Shown here in pieces: positions 9,358 to 18,869 of a stretch of DNA of 41,575 nt; the first letter of the stretch is position 1; each line of letters begins with the position of its first letter. The notes under the pieces are model-generated. The model saw nothing but the letters and a program-made list of their open reading frames with translations. It had not been told where the DNA came from and ran no database searches. This DNA is from a virus. Both the position numbers and the translations under genes were made by a program. The stretch lies in IMG/VR virus record IMGVR_UViG_3300006616_000011, positions 1-41,575 of that record, one strand, 5' to 3'.

Positions 9358-9714
9358 CTATTGTAAATCTTTTATAAACTTAAAGCAGTCCGTTTGTTGT
9401 AATATGTAAGTCTTTATATAACACTCTTGATTGTTTATGCTTTTTAGAAGGCGGTGTCTTCCGTCTAGTAGCCTATACCTCTTGTTAAGAGGGTTTTTCA
9501 TACCTTCACACACTATAGCAGGTAAAGATATATTTGCGTTTATATAACGAGGGTTGTCTAAAGTTATTCCATCTAAAGGTTTATACGCGATGTGTTCTAT
9601 AGAGACCTTATGTATTTCGTATTTCTGTGCCTTAGCGTAGTTGTAAAGATCTTGACAGTCTATGTAAGTGTTTACGTCTAGGACAGACCAAGACCCGTCC
9701 ATAATGTGTATCAA
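9358..9714 (-). CDS. ParB/sulfiredoxin-like domain protein
   Basis: A 118-residue protein with a clear ParB-like core at residues 79-89 (RYRLLDGRHRL, with DGRHR at 84-88), preceded by a target-choice-like segment around 49-72 (GITLDNPRYINANI). This fold binds nucleotides in ParB (CTPase) and can act as a nuclease or kinase in other families. There is no DNA-binding HTH domain. The frame can start at TTG 9712-9714, which overlaps the upstream stop as TTGA, or at ATG 9700-9702; the coupling favours the first. It forms a pair with the oxygenase-like gene upstream. Substrate unknown. Confidence 0.65.
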   Translation of the reverse strand: MIHIMDGSWSVLDVNTYIDCQDLYNYAKAQKYEIHKVSIEHIAYKPLDGITLDNPRYINANISLPAIVCEGMKNPLNKRYRLLDGRHRLLKSINNQECYIKTYILQQTDCFKFIKDLQ

Positions 9715-10253
9715 CTTATTTGGTATCCTATGCTTATTCTATCTGTGTTGCTTCCTACGCAGTGCCATAAGTAAGGCGGTTTGTCTGTAATATCGAATAG
9801 TCTAAAAGTAAAACCAGCGCTATCGTAATCTGTAGTAATAACATCATTTTGTAAGTACCTAAAGAATGATTTGTTTGCTTCTTTTGTCCAAGTAATATAA
9901 AGGCGTTTACAAGGTACGTCACTGTTAGTATGCCAACCCATGTAACCTGTAGGTGGGTAGTGAAAGAAGCCACTAGGTTTAACAGAACAACCAGGAAAAG
10001 CTTCTTGTATTATATGGTTTAACTTAGGGGCTATGCGAAGATTATCAAAGCTTACAAGATTACCCTGTGTTGATATTGGCGTGTTATCCTTTTTATATTC
10101 TTCTAAGGCTTCTTCTGTAAGGTGCCTTTCCCAATCTTGTTCCGTATAAGCACCTACTCTTCTTGTATTACCCAGTATTTGTGTCAAATAACGCATTACT
10201 ATACTTTGTATAGCGTCTGTATGCGCTGGGCTTAGTTCTATTCTAAGGCTCAT
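9711..10253 (-). CDS. 2-oxoglutarate/Fe(II) oxygenase-like protein with HxN instead of HxD
   Basis: A 180-residue protein whose second half has the double-stranded beta-helix pattern of 2OG-Fe(II) oxygenases. It shows GWHTN at 106-110 (metal ligand His108; Asn110 where Asp is usual), a basic strand KRLYITW at 116-122, and the distal pair His164 (LWHCV) and Arg172 (DRIS), which would bind iron and 2-oxoglutarate. I recall similar proteins with an HTN motif in cyanophages, so the Asn may be a family trait. It overlaps both neighbours (TAATG upstream, TTGA downstream). It may modify a virion protein, nucleic acid or small molecule; no substrate is visible. The Asn substitution may mean halogenase-like or lost activity. 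Confidence 0.6.
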   Translation of the reverse strand: MSLRIELSPAHTDAIQSIVMRYLTQILGNTRRVGAYTEQDWERHLTEEALEEYKKDNTPISTQGNLVSFDNLRIAPKLNHIIQEAFPGCSVKPSGFFHYPPTGYMGWHTNSDVPCKRLYITWTKEANKSFFRYLQNDVITTDYDSAGFTFRLFDITDKPPYLWHCVGSNTDRISIGYQIS

Positions 10254-10747
10254 TAGGCTAGTGCTGTACGATACTTTTCATTGTAGTCTACAAAAAGTTC
10301 GTTAGGACCTGTTGCAAGTGTTTCAGTAAATGTAGTAGCTGTAGAATAGTCTACAGAACTAGGCATATTGCGTAATGTTTCTTTGTCTACCTCCATATCA
10401 GCAACTACGGATGTGAGACCTTTAGCAAGTGCTCTAGTCTGTAAACTATCCAGCGTAGTAAGAAGCTCTGTACGGCAAGAACGGTAAACGTCTTTCCACC
10501 AAAGATCAACTAAAGACATATCCCATACTAGTGCTGTAGGGTTGTCCATATCATCAAAGGTAATTTTATCCACATGAGTTAGCATAGCTAAATTCTCTGT
10601 GTCTGAGTCCGTAGGTGCAGCTTTAGTTAAGGTAGATGCTCCTGTAGGAATTACCCCTTCTGCGATAAGCTCCTCTACAGTTTGATCTGTATTAACAAAG
10701 CCTAGCTTAGGGGTTCCAATAGTTCTGTTGAAGAAAATGTTGTTCAT
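10253..10747 (-). CDS. Hypothetical tail-region protein, possible fibre assembly factor (164 aa)
   Basis: A 164-residue soluble acidic protein with no signal or membrane segment. The middle contains aromatic-rich MSLVDLWWKDVYRSCRTELL (residues about 97-116) followed by helical sequence. It lies directly after a 596-residue fibre-like gene and overlaps the oxygenase-like gene as TAATG. Its place behind a fibre gene suggests a chaperone or attachment role, but it lacks the WPTKP ending of the other two small chaperone-like proteins. I do not recognise the family. Confidence 0.55.
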   Translation of the reverse strand: MNNIFFNRTIGTPKLGFVNTDQTVEELIAEGVIPTGASTLTKAAPTDSDTENLAMLTHVDKITFDDMDNPTALVWDMSLVDLWWKDVYRSCRTELLTTLDSLQTRALAKGLTSVVADMEVDKETLRNMPSSVDYSTATTFTETLATGPNELFVDYNEKYRTALA

Positions 10748-10759
10748 AGATATGCGCCT

Positions 10760-12550
10760 TTAGTAGATTACTACAGCGATGTATGTAGGGTCAACTGCTT
10801 GAACACCCCACGCACCAGCCGTGTTGTTATCATTACCGCCAAAGTGTATAAACTGAGGGTATGTTTTTGTAGCCTTGATAGTTATTGTGCTTGCTGTACG
10901 ATTAGATACAAAAGCATTATATAGATTTGCAGCTGTATTGATCGCTGGAGTTTGAGATAATGTACCTATATCTGTTGTCCCTACTGTAACACAATAATCT
11001 CCACTAGAACCTCTTACACCACTAGCAAGAGTTAGATTATAACTACCTGTAGCTGTTTTAGAAAGCGTTACATTTTGGCTAGAGATAACGCCACCTGTAG
11101 AGCCATTGAAAGCAATAAACCCACGAGCTGCACCATTAACACCATTCATATTAGTTAATGCAGAACCGTTAATAGCAGGTAACGAGCCTGTAAGATTAGA
11201 TGCATTAATAGTTCCTGACAAACTAGATGCAGTTAAAGCACCTGTAGTTACAGTACCTAGTGTTACGTTGTCGTTAGGCTGTACAGCAGAATCAGCTAAA
11301 CTACCCTGTGCTGTAGTAGCCTTACCGTCTAAAGCTGTCTGTAACCCGTCTACATTAGAAATAATGTGATTGTGGCTATCATCAGCTATAGCAGTAGTAA
11401 TAGAAGCATTAGCAGATCCATCAAAAGAAACAGAGCCGGTTACATCGCCTGTAAGTGCAATAGTTCTAGCTGTATCTAATACAGTAGCACTAGAAGCATT
11501 ACCTACAAAAGATGTAGCATAAAGAGGATCAATACCTGTAGACCATCTATCGTTTGCTTCATCCCAATAGAATTTTTTATTAGTAGCTGTACCACGTTCT
11601 ACTTCAATACCAGAATCAGCAGATGGTGTACCTGCTTCATCAGAGTTAAGTATGATAAATGTATTAGTAGTACTAACATCCTGACTACTAACAGAAGTAG
11701 TAGTACCTTGCACAGTAAGATCACCTGTAATAACTAGAGAGCCTAGTGTTGGATTACCACTAGCATCAATAGCAACTGTACCATTACTAATTGTAATACC
11801 AGTACCACCTGAGAAATGTGCTCTTGTTTCCGCTGCAGTAGGACCATTATAGGTAATAACACCAGCAGAGTAAGTTAAGCTACCGTCACCACCTGAATCT
11901 GTTACTGAGATAGCAGCTTTAGCATCTGCAGTAGCACGTGCTGTAGTGTAGTATAAGTTAGTAGGACCTTCAGCTACAGTATTTGTATTGCCTTGTGTAA
12001 AGCCCATAACACCTGTAAGGCTGTTATAAGAAAGACTACCTGTAGCAGATATAGAATTACGTGCTCTTGCAGTAGTATGAAATAGGTTTGTAGTACCTTC
12101 AGTAAGTTCATCAGAGGTATGATTTGATATGTCTGAAACTTGACCGGTAACATCACCGGTAACATCTCCCGTTAAGTCTCCTGTTATATCTCCAGTTATA
12201 CCACCTGTAACCATAAGGGTACCGCCTACGGTAGCATTAGCTGATACGGTAAGTGCATCTGTATCTACAGTACCATCAAACCATGCGTTCTTATATTGCA
12301 CAGAAGCTGTACCTAAATCTAGAGTGTTAGTCGTTTTAGGAGTAAGTGCTGTACCTGACACAACAAGATCTTGCGCTGGGCCTACTTTAGTAATAGGTGC
12401 ACCTTCACCTGCAGTACCATCATGAGCGTGGCCTGTTGAAGCATTGAATCCTGCCTCTAAAGCATTATATTCAGCATCAAAGTCATCTGCATCAATAACG
12501 TTACCGTTAGCAATGTTGTTTGCTGTATCCTGACGTGTGTAACCTGCCAT
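10760..12550 (-). CDS. Tail fibre-like protein with beta-repeat modules (596 aa)
   Basis: It starts MAGYTRQDTANNIANGNVID, a phage fibre opening. It contains short tandem GD[IVL]TGD repeats (residues about 118-135) and two EGxTNLYYTTARA-type repeats (about 150-220). A WDEANDRWS segment follows near residue 325, and the C-terminal domain is Gly/Ser/Thr-rich. The repeat type is shared with the 471-residue protein at 23941-25356. There are no membrane segments. It probably forms a trimeric fibre or fibre stalk that touches the host. It lies between the connector genes and the 164-residue protein. Confidence 0.7.
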   Translation of the reverse strand: MAGYTRQDTANNIANGNVIDADDFDAEYNALEAGFNASTGHAHDGTAGEGAPITKVGPAQDLVVSGTALTPKTTNTLDLGTASVQYKNAWFDGTVDTDALTVSANATVGGTLMVTGGITGDITGDLTGDVTGDVTGQVSDISNHTSDELTEGTTNLFHTTARARNSISATGSLSYNSLTGVMGFTQGNTNTVAEGPTNLYYTTARATADAKAAISVTDSGGDGSLTYSAGVITYNGPTAAETRAHFSGGTGITISNGTVAIDASGNPTLGSLVITGDLTVQGTTTSVSSQDVSTTNTFIILNSDEAGTPSADSGIEVERGTATNKKFYWDEANDRWSTGIDPLYATSFVGNASSATVLDTARTIALTGDVTGSVSFDGSANASITTAIADDSHNHIISNVDGLQTALDGKATTAQGSLADSAVQPNDNVTLGTVTTGALTASSLSGTINASNLTGSLPAINGSALTNMNGVNGAARGFIAFNGSTGGVISSQNVTLSKTATGSYNLTLASGVRGSSGDYCVTVGTTDIGTLSQTPAINTAANLYNAFVSNRTASTITIKATKTYPQFIHFGGNDNNTAGAWGVQAVDPTYIAVVIY

Positions 12551-12560
12551 ATCTTAGTCC

Positions 12561-14099
12561 TTACTGTCTATCGTTCTGTCTAAACTCTAGCAGGGCTGTG
12601 TCTAGAGTGAATGTGGGGTTTGTAGAAAAATCTTCAATACGAAGAGCTATAGTTTTACCAGAACCAATAATGTTTGTGTTGTAGATTTTATCTAGCTCAC
12701 CACCATAAGTTGCTGTGTTAAATACTGCATTAGAATCACCGAAAAGAAAAACGGCATTACCTGTGCTTTCGATACTCTGTGTAGTAGGTTGTATCACGCC
12801 TGTATTACTAGAAGCATTAAAGTCATACTTAATATTTAAATCCAGAGACATATTACCTGTAGGCTCTGCATATAACGTCAGCTTATAGAATGATTTACGC
12901 ATCTGAGGATCTGATATAGGCATATAAGGCGATTCATATATAGCTTCAATAGATGCACCATCAAAGCTTGACCCTGTATCCATCCTGTATACATAACCGT
13001 CTGTGTTAGCAAACGCAACAGATTCAGTTGTACCTGAGTATCGACTATCTGCTACATATGCTTTAATGCCTACAGTCTCAGACCAACTTATTCCAGCAGC
13101 ACCTTGAGATATAAACTTAGTAGCAACTAACCCTTTTGCTGCGGCTTGTTGTTCTGATTCAATATAAGCAAAAATGCGATATTGAGCTTTCTCTCGCATA
13201 AGTATAGAACAGAATATAGGTGTGCTACCAAGGAAAGTAGACGCATCTTTAGCAATGGGATCGGAAGCAACATCTAATCCAAAGTCACCAATACGATCAG
13301 TAGCACTTAAAAGACGGATACCATCAGAGGCAAGGTACATGATGTCACCGCCAAACTCCTGAACCGTATCGCTATTAATGCAACCCATACGATCTGTAAT
13401 AGGTGATATTTGAAAGTCTGCGGCAGTGTTTCCTGTAAGGCGCTTGATAGTGTCACTTGTAAAGATAATAAGCTGATCACGAAAGACTGCTAAACCTGTA
13501 ATCTCATTTGCTACATTAATAGAACCAGCACCATTAGCAGCACTAAAGTCATCAACAGTAACCGGAGCAGTAAAGTAAAGATTATTACCTTTAGAATAAA
13601 AAGCGGTGTCTTTAAATACAGCAACACACTCAGCACCTAATACATCTGTACTACCTGTTATAGCAGTAAGGCTATTACCAGATGTATTGTATGAAGCTGG
13701 ATAATTTACACCATCAACAAAAAGAACTTTGTCGTTACCATCTAGATTATATAACACATGTTTAGTTTTACCACCTAGTAAAGGTCTAGCACCCATAGAT
13801 GTCCATGCAGTGCCTGTGCCGTAATAATACTCTGTAACGTTGGATGTATTCTTTCTAGATACAACAATACGACCTGAACTTATAACTTTGAGTGCAAGCA
13901 TAGGACCAGAACCAGGTACGGTTGTAGTACTAAACTTTTCATAACCTTTAATTTTACTATAGCCACCTTCTTTAGTAGCCTCAAAGTTCTGCAGAATAGT
14001 AGCAGAACCTACAGCATTAGTACCCTGTTGTAGAGGGCTGAGATTAGAGATGAGACCACCTTTAAACTCAATAGGAAATGTCTGCCACTGTGTAGCCAT
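12561..14099 (-). CDS. Tail hub / head-tail stabilisation protein, P22 gp10-like (512 aa)
   Basis: A 512-residue beta-rich protein. It opens with FPIEFKGGLISNLSPLQQG (residues 8-26) and a repeating pattern of short strands with GY, Asp-Gly and VFKD elements. I recognise this as the beta-propeller-like tail protein of P22-like and related podoviruses, which seals the connector. The WQTFPIEFKGGLISNLSP opening is a familiar one in marine podoviruses. It overlaps the gp4-like gene as TAATG at 14097-14101, so the two connector proteins are coupled. A T7 gp12-like nozzle protein is the alternative and would have a similar position. Confidence 0.65.
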   Translation of the reverse strand: MATQWQTFPIEFKGGLISNLSPLQQGTNAVGSATILQNFEATKEGGYSKIKGYEKFSTTTVPGSGPMLALKVISSGRIVVSRKNTSNVTEYYYGTGTAWTSMGARPLLGGKTKHVLYNLDGNDKVLFVDGVNYPASYNTSGNSLTAITGSTDVLGAECVAVFKDTAFYSKGNNLYFTAPVTVDDFSAANGAGSINVANEITGLAVFRDQLIIFTSDTIKRLTGNTAADFQISPITDRMGCINSDTVQEFGGDIMYLASDGIRLLSATDRIGDFGLDVASDPIAKDASTFLGSTPIFCSILMREKAQYRIFAYIESEQQAAAKGLVATKFISQGAAGISWSETVGIKAYVADSRYSGTTESVAFANTDGYVYRMDTGSSFDGASIEAIYESPYMPISDPQMRKSFYKLTLYAEPTGNMSLDLNIKYDFNASSNTGVIQPTTQSIESTGNAVFLFGDSNAVFNTATYGGELDKIYNTNIIGSGKTIALRIEDFSTNPTFTLDTALLEFRQNDRQ

Positions 14100-14788
14100 T
14101 AGTAGTGTACTCTCGTATCTCGCAAATATGTAGTGCGATTAATGTGTAAGCTACGTAATTGTTTAATACCTTGCTCAAACTTTTGTAGTGCCAATCCTGC
14201 AGCTTGCATATCCCCTCTAAACTGATATACGTAGTACATAGCGCCATCAACAATAGTATAACGATATTGTTCTGGTAACAAAGGTACATCGCTATATAGT
14301 TCTAAATCGTATCCTGTACGGAAATATTCATACACTACTTCGTACTCTTTATCAGGTGGTGGAGAAAATATAAGTTCTCTGCTTGGTGTACGCACAACAT
14401 ATTGTGGTGTAGTGCGGTTACTTGATGAAGAGTTATACTCATAATCAGCGAACTTGTCAAGCCATTCTTCATAAGTTAAAGGTTTTAACTTGATTGTTTC
14501 TACATTAAAGGCTTCATTACGCTTAATACGGAAGGTATTCATGTTAATAGTCTTACTGTCGTAAGGCATACTATAGCGTACCTCACCCTCAGATAAGACT
14601 TCTGTTTCTTCCACATGATTCCAAGGCCACTCAAATTCTTCTTGATTAATGTGTCTAATAGCAGAATTAACAGAATCTTTAGCAAAGCTATAATAACCTG
14701 TAGCTGTAGGGAAGTTAGCATTGGTAAGTTCTACTTCGTTAAGACGTCTATTAATATCATTAACTAGGCTAATATAATCATATGCCAT
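14099..14788 (-). CDS. Head-to-tail adaptor, T7 gp11 / P22 gp4-like (229 aa)
   Basis: A 229-residue protein beginning MAYDYISLVNDINRRLNEVE, then helix, a beta section (FSPPPDKEYEVVYEYFRTGY near residues 140-160) and two C-terminal helices with LLPEQYRYTIVDGAMYYVYQ. This helix-strand-helix arrangement with the 'P-x-x-Y/F-x-x-A/I-I-x-x-G-A-x-x-Y' helix is characteristic of connector adaptors that form a ring under the portal. It is coupled to the gp10-like gene and follows a 105-residue conserved structural gene by 2 bp. Confidence 0.7.
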   Translation of the reverse strand: MAYDYISLVNDINRRLNEVELTNANFPTATGYYSFAKDSVNSAIRHINQEEFEWPWNHVEETEVLSEGEVRYSMPYDSKTINMNTFRIKRNEAFNVETIKLKPLTYEEWLDKFADYEYNSSSSNRTTPQYVVRTPSRELIFSPPPDKEYEVVYEYFRTGYDLELYSDVPLLPEQYRYTIVDGAMYYVYQFRGDMQAAGLALQKFEQGIKQLRSLHINRTTYLRDTRVHY

Positions 14789-14790
14789 TC

Positions 14791-15108
14791 TTATTTCTCC
14801 CTCACACGTAGGAATATACTACGCTCATACTGTAAACCACCTGCTGTAGTAATACGGCACGTAATAGTATATCTTTTGTTGTTAGTTCCTAGAGAAAGAC
14901 GAATAGTACTTACAGTGGATGTAATAGTACTGCTTACAAACTGCAGTCCATTAACCGTGTCTGCATCATCTACTTCTACTTTTGTACCGTCTGCATCTGT
15001 AATATACCAAGTTACAGCAGAAATGGTGTCTGTATTAAGAAACCTAGACCAATCTACACTGTAGTCTACAATCTCATCTTTATCTTTATCGGGCCATTTA
15101 TATGCCAT
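14791..15108 (-). CDS. Conserved small structural protein (105 aa)
   Basis: It begins MAYKWPDKDKDEIVDYSVDW, a pattern I recall from many phage structural operons, where the domain forms an Ig-like beta fold. The body alternates strands (SAVTWYITDADG, RYTITCRITTAGG). AAGGAA lies 8 nt before the ATG. It is placed next to the adaptor and could be a fibre attachment or decoration protein. The exact role is unknown. Confidence 0.65.
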   Translation of the reverse strand: MAYKWPDKDKDEIVDYSVDWSRFLNTDTISAVTWYITDADGTKVEVDDADTVNGLQFVSSTITSTVSTIRLSLGTNNKRYTITCRITTAGGLQYERSIFLRVREK

Positions 15109-15119
15109 TAGTATATTCC

Positions 15120-15803
15120 TTATGCTGCAATACGTACAACCCTATCTATATTAGTTGCTTCAATTATTACTGTTTTACTTCGTGAATCTGAAGGTATGTG
15201 AATAGTATTGTTTTGATTAGTCTCTGTAATAAACACTACATGATTTTTTCTATAATCATCTTTTCGACTTTCGTAGTCGAACTTTGTAGCTACTACAGAT
15301 AAGTTACCAGAGAATATGTTTAGTGCTGTAGATACAGGATTTACTACTGCTGTAATCCGTATAGTAATTGTACCAATGGCTACACTAGATTCAACACCTG
15401 TTGGTAAAACAACAGCCTTGGCTTGTACGTTAGTACCTGTAGCACCAACTAGAGTTAGCGCTGGGCTAGTGATGCTTGTGTTAGCATCTGCCAATACTGT
15501 AGTTGTACCGATATTGCTTGAAGAGTCAACCCCAGAAGGCACTACATTAGCGTTTGCAACTACTATTGTTGTCCCTACTGAGCCTGTAGTATTTACTGAG
15601 TTACTAAGTGTAACACTCTCGGCAGTGACGACTACAGAGCCGATGCTACCAGTAACTGTAACACCTGTCAAGCCTGTATTAGCTTCTCCTACAACAATTA
15701 TGCTTCCTACACTAGCTGTAGTTGAAACACTCTGTGCAATAAGACGTGTCTCTAGTGTTGTAGAGAAGGGTCCTGATGCAAAAGGAGAGATACCAAAGAA
15801 CAT
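15120..15803 (-). CDS. Beta-repeat virion protein (227 aa)
   Basis: Residues 30-152 consist of about five imperfect repeats of roughly 26 residues built on the pattern T-G-S-[IV]-G-[ST]-x-x-V-x-A-x-A-N-V (for example TGSIGSVVVTAESV and TGSVGTTIVVANANV). The C-terminal part (155-227) is a separate domain with HVVFITETNQNNTIHIPSDS. The N-terminus MFFGISPFASGPFS is found in similar fibre or tail proteins in my memory. A beta-solenoid shaft or tail-surface protein is likely. It lies 10 bp from a tail-fibre-assembly-like gene. Confidence 0.6.
   Translation of the reverse strand: MFFGISPFASGPFSTTLETRLIAQSVSTTASVGSIIVVGEANTGLTGVTVTGSIGSVVVTAESVTLSNSVNTTGSVGTTIVVANANVVPSGVDSSSNIGTTTVLADANTSITSPALTLVGATGTNVQAKAVVLPTGVESSVAIGTITIRITAVVNPVSTALNIFSGNLSVVATKFDYESRKDDYRKNHVVFITETNQNNTIHIPSDSRSKTVIIEATNIDRVVRIAA
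15348..15716 (-). repeat. In-gene array of about 26-residue beta repeats
   Basis: About five diverged copies, about 78 nt each, of the T-G-S-[IV]-G-x-x-x-V-x-A-x-A-N repeat lie inside the 227-residue protein. The DNA copies are only loosely similar, while the protein pattern is kept. Confidence 0.6.
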
Positions 15804-15812
15804 GTTTTATCC

Positions 15813-16232
15813 TTATGTTGGTTTAGTAGGCCATGTAACTGTGTTAGGGAAACCAGATTGCTCTGGTAAGTTAAGCAAGTCAGTACGATACTGTGTCCAC
15901 TCTGCTTGTTTAGCATCTGTTAGTTCAGCCCAGCGTAGAGGGTTAGTTACTATAGGGTCTACTTCTTCTACCAATCTCTGGTCACGTTCTGCTCTTAAAC
16001 CAGCCGCTAGTTCTGCATCTAGCTCTGCTTGAGTAGGTGCTACATACGCTGCATAGTCTGAACCGATAAGCCCAAGCAATACACTGTTGTCTACAGTATT
16101 ATCTGTATCATCAGGCATTAATGCATAAGGTATCCAGCCGTGTTCTGGATGGTTAATTTCTACTTCAAATGCAGTATTGTCTGCGTTTAGTGATTGTGCG
16201 TTACGCACTTCTGTTATTGTTACTGTTGGCAT
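15813..16232 (-). CDS. Tail fibre assembly chaperone-like protein (139 aa)
   Basis: A 139-residue protein. The second half shows the pattern of tail-fibre assembly proteins: LRAERDQRLVEEVDPI at about 80-95, then W-T-x-Y-R-T-D-L-L-N-L-P-E-Q and the ending VTWPTKPT. Such proteins help trimerise or fold fibres and are normally encoded next to their client. It lies 15 bp after the 873-residue fibre gene, its probable partner. A second, shorter copy of the same type is at 18908-19120. Confidence 0.75.
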   Translation of the reverse strand: MPTVTITEVRNAQSLNADNTAFEVEINHPEHGWIPYALMPDDTDNTVDNSVLLGLIGSDYAAYVAPTQAELDAELAAGLRAERDQRLVEEVDPIVTNPLRWAELTDAKQAEWTQYRTDLLNLPEQSGFPNTVTWPTKPT

Positions 16233-16247
16233 TAACGCCTCCTATTG

Positions 16248-18869
16248 TTAAGATATTCTGACCCAGAGGTGTAACTGACGAGACGATGATTTCCCAGCCC
16301 CACCCTCAGACATAGCCCTCCAAGTACCGCCTCTGTTAAAACTAACAAATGTACCGTTAGTAACTGTCGGGACCCAAGAGGATGAGCTACTAGAGTTATA
16401 GTGAAATAAACTTAAACTACCACCAGTACGATTGGACATAACTTTCGAATAGCCAAGTGCAGAACCTGCAACTGTACTTCCAATGGAATAACCAGCGCCA
16501 TTTGTGGCGTAACCTATTAAATAAGTACCCACAGCACCATAATCTGTACTACCGCCAACACCTGTTAGGTTAGAGCCATCGCCGTAATAAACAGCAGTTG
16601 AAGATGTAGTTCTGATACTTCCAACTTCACCACCACCATTAGTATGTTCAAACATTAGAGCCTTATAAGAAGTACCGACTTCTCCTACAAAGTTTGCGTG
16701 ACCATTAGCAGTGCTACTTCCATTGTATACTTGCCTACCGAGATGATTGATGCGTAGACGTTCTGCGTTAGATGTATGGAATTCCATATGTGTGCCTGAG
16801 TCTTCTGTACGAAGTTTCAAAGCTCCATCAGAGTGAATTTCCGCAGGGTTAGTAGAAGATGTGCTTCTAAAGAATATCTTCCTAGATGTATCAGCCGAAC
16901 CATCAAGGCGCAAAACTTCAGCATCACCGTGAAGATGTAGCTTAGGACTCGAGCTAGGAGAACTCGTCCCAATGCCCAACGACTCAGCACTAGCATCCCA
17001 AAAGAACTTAGCAGTCGTGCCTGTATCTTCGTAGAAACTGATGTCGCCGTTGTCTGCTATAGTTAAGCGTTTGTAAGGGCCGTGAGTAAATATATCCCAG
17101 TTACCGCTATCCCAATTAATATAACCAGTTTTGCTATTTGTTGTATCTGTAAGGGTAAAAAAAGTTCCTGATGCTTTGCTTTGTGAGTAACTACCGCCCA
17201 CAGTCAGCCCATCCACTACGGCTGTGCCAGTTATATCAACACCTGTTGAGGTGGTTTCAATCTTCTTTACGTTGTCATAACGTAGATTTACAGCACCATC
17301 TTTAACAGCACCTATATAAACTTCACCCGACGCACTACCAATCTCAACGTAATTATCATCTTGTAGGTACATGTTGCCTGTAGTATTGCGAACGAATGAA
17401 TGTGTGCCACTATGGAACACACGTAGGTCTCCACCCGACCCATATATAGATTGATTATTGTCGCCAAATGACAAGTTACCAGTAACAGCTATGCCTGACG
17501 AGTTGATGACCATACGGTTAGCAGATGAAACGCGGAAGTTCATGCTATCATCACTGTGGTCATACTGGATAGCACCACGAAGAGCTACGTTACTATCCGC
17601 GAAAGCATAAGTACCTACACCAGTGCTTGAAGACCCAAGTGTAATCCCTGTATCTCCATTGTTGTCAATAAATACCTCATCTGCGGCTGTATTTGTACTA
17701 GAACCAGAAGAACCACCTGTCCCTCGAATAGAAAGTTTATTATTAACACCTGAATAAACTGTAGTCCCAATACCAACTCGGCCTGTTGAGTCGATACGCA
17801 TGGCTTCTGCGCCATCAACTTTGATTATTGCTGATGAACCAGAAGAGGCATTAGCTCTGTCTGCTTCTAAGATTAAGGAACCATTAGACTGACGAATGTA
17901 AGAAGTGCCTCCACTATCCTTTAAAGCTAAATCTGCGAATTGGTCTGTGCTTTCAAACAAAGCAACTTGGTCTGCTGTTCCTGAATTTACAGTCAGCCCA
18001 TCAGCAGTCACTGTGCCACCAACATCCAGATTACCTGTAAGTGTACCACCTGCTAGTGGTAACTTAGTAGCTATGCTATTAGTCACAGTTGTAGCAAAGT
18101 TAGGGTCATCACCTAGAGCTGCGGCTAACTCATTAAGGGTATCAAGTGTACCAGGTGCAGAGTCAACAATATTAGCTACGGCTGTATCAGCATAACCTGT
18201 ATAGTAAGAACCATGTTGCCCGTCTAATGTGTCAGCATTAATGTTTAATGCATCAATGTCAGACTTAGTTTGATCTGCGGTAGCATTAGCTTCTATTGCG
18301 TTTAATTTAGTATGGTCTGCATCTGTAAAGACGTTACTGTCAGTAGCAGACTCAACAAGTGTCCTGATCTCTGCTGCTGTTTGGTCAGCAGTAGCACTAG
18401 CTTCAATAGCGTTAAGCTTAGTGTGATCCGCATCTGTAAAGACGTTACTGTCTGTTGCGGCTTCTACAGCTGCTCTTATCTCTGCATTAGTTTGATCACC
18501 TGTAGCGCCTGACTCAATACCGTCTAGCTTAGTACCGTCTGCAGCAATGTCTCTGCCATCTACTGTGCCAGATACAGCTATATTGTTATTAACAGTTAAG
18601 TCATCAAATGTACCAGAAGCTACATCAAAAGCATTATATGCTACAACTTCTATAACATCATTTACTGCTGCACCTGTTGTTAGTACAACATCTGAACCAT
18701 TTGTAGCCGTAAAATCGGAGCTATGTAATTTGATACCATTTAAGTAGACGTCTAAAAAGTTTGGCGTATATCCACTCGTAGGAAAGCTAGTTTGACCAGC
18801 AGTCGCTATAAAGCTATCCCGTGTTTGAGTAGCTTGAGGTACTAGTATGTTTCCTATGTAACCTGACAT
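16248..18869 (-). CDS. Long tail fibre (873 aa)
   Basis: The N-terminal domain (residues 1-90; MSGYIGNILVPQATQTRDSF, then GxTSFPTSGYTPNFLDVYLNG) is a common fibre attachment domain. Residues about 100-215 hold three copies of a module containing TDADHTKLNAIEA-[SN]-ATADQT. The middle has alternating 'GNLDVGGTVTADGLTV' and 'GIGTTVYSG' strands, with MRIDSTGRVGIGT-type signatures of trimeric beta shafts, and the C-terminus is Ser/Gly-rich. It is probably a receptor-binding fibre. It is followed by the 139-residue chaperone-like gene. Confidence 0.8.
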   Translation of the reverse strand: MSGYIGNILVPQATQTRDSFIATAGQTSFPTSGYTPNFLDVYLNGIKLHSSDFTATNGSDVVLTTGAAVNDVIEVVAYNAFDVASGTFDDLTVNNNIAVSGTVDGRDIAADGTKLDGIESGATGDQTNAEIRAAVEAATDSNVFTDADHTKLNAIEASATADQTAAEIRTLVESATDSNVFTDADHTKLNAIEANATADQTKSDIDALNINADTLDGQHGSYYTGYADTAVANIVDSAPGTLDTLNELAAALGDDPNFATTVTNSIATKLPLAGGTLTGNLDVGGTVTADGLTVNSGTADQVALFESTDQFADLALKDSGGTSYIRQSNGSLILEADRANASSGSSAIIKVDGAEAMRIDSTGRVGIGTTVYSGVNNKLSIRGTGGSSGSSTNTAADEVFIDNNGDTGITLGSSSTGVGTYAFADSNVALRGAIQYDHSDDSMNFRVSSANRMVINSSGIAVTGNLSFGDNNQSIYGSGGDLRVFHSGTHSFVRNTTGNMYLQDDNYVEIGSASGEVYIGAVKDGAVNLRYDNVKKIETTSTGVDITGTAVVDGLTVGGSYSQSKASGTFFTLTDTTNSKTGYINWDSGNWDIFTHGPYKRLTIADNGDISFYEDTGTTAKFFWDASAESLGIGTSSPSSSPKLHLHGDAEVLRLDGSADTSRKIFFRSTSSTNPAEIHSDGALKLRTEDSGTHMEFHTSNAERLRINHLGRQVYNGSSTANGHANFVGEVGTSYKALMFEHTNGGGEVGSIRTTSSTAVYYGDGSNLTGVGGSTDYGAVGTYLIGYATNGAGYSIGSTVAGSALGYSKVMSNRTGGSLSLFHYNSSSSSSWVPTVTNGTFVSFNRGGTWRAMSEGGAGKSSSRQLHLWVRIS

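Noticed and set aside
15316-16032. Long plus-strand frame opposite the fibre and chaperone genes
   Set aside because: Val/Thr-rich mirror of repeat genes on the other strand; no ribosome site, opposite to a dense operon.
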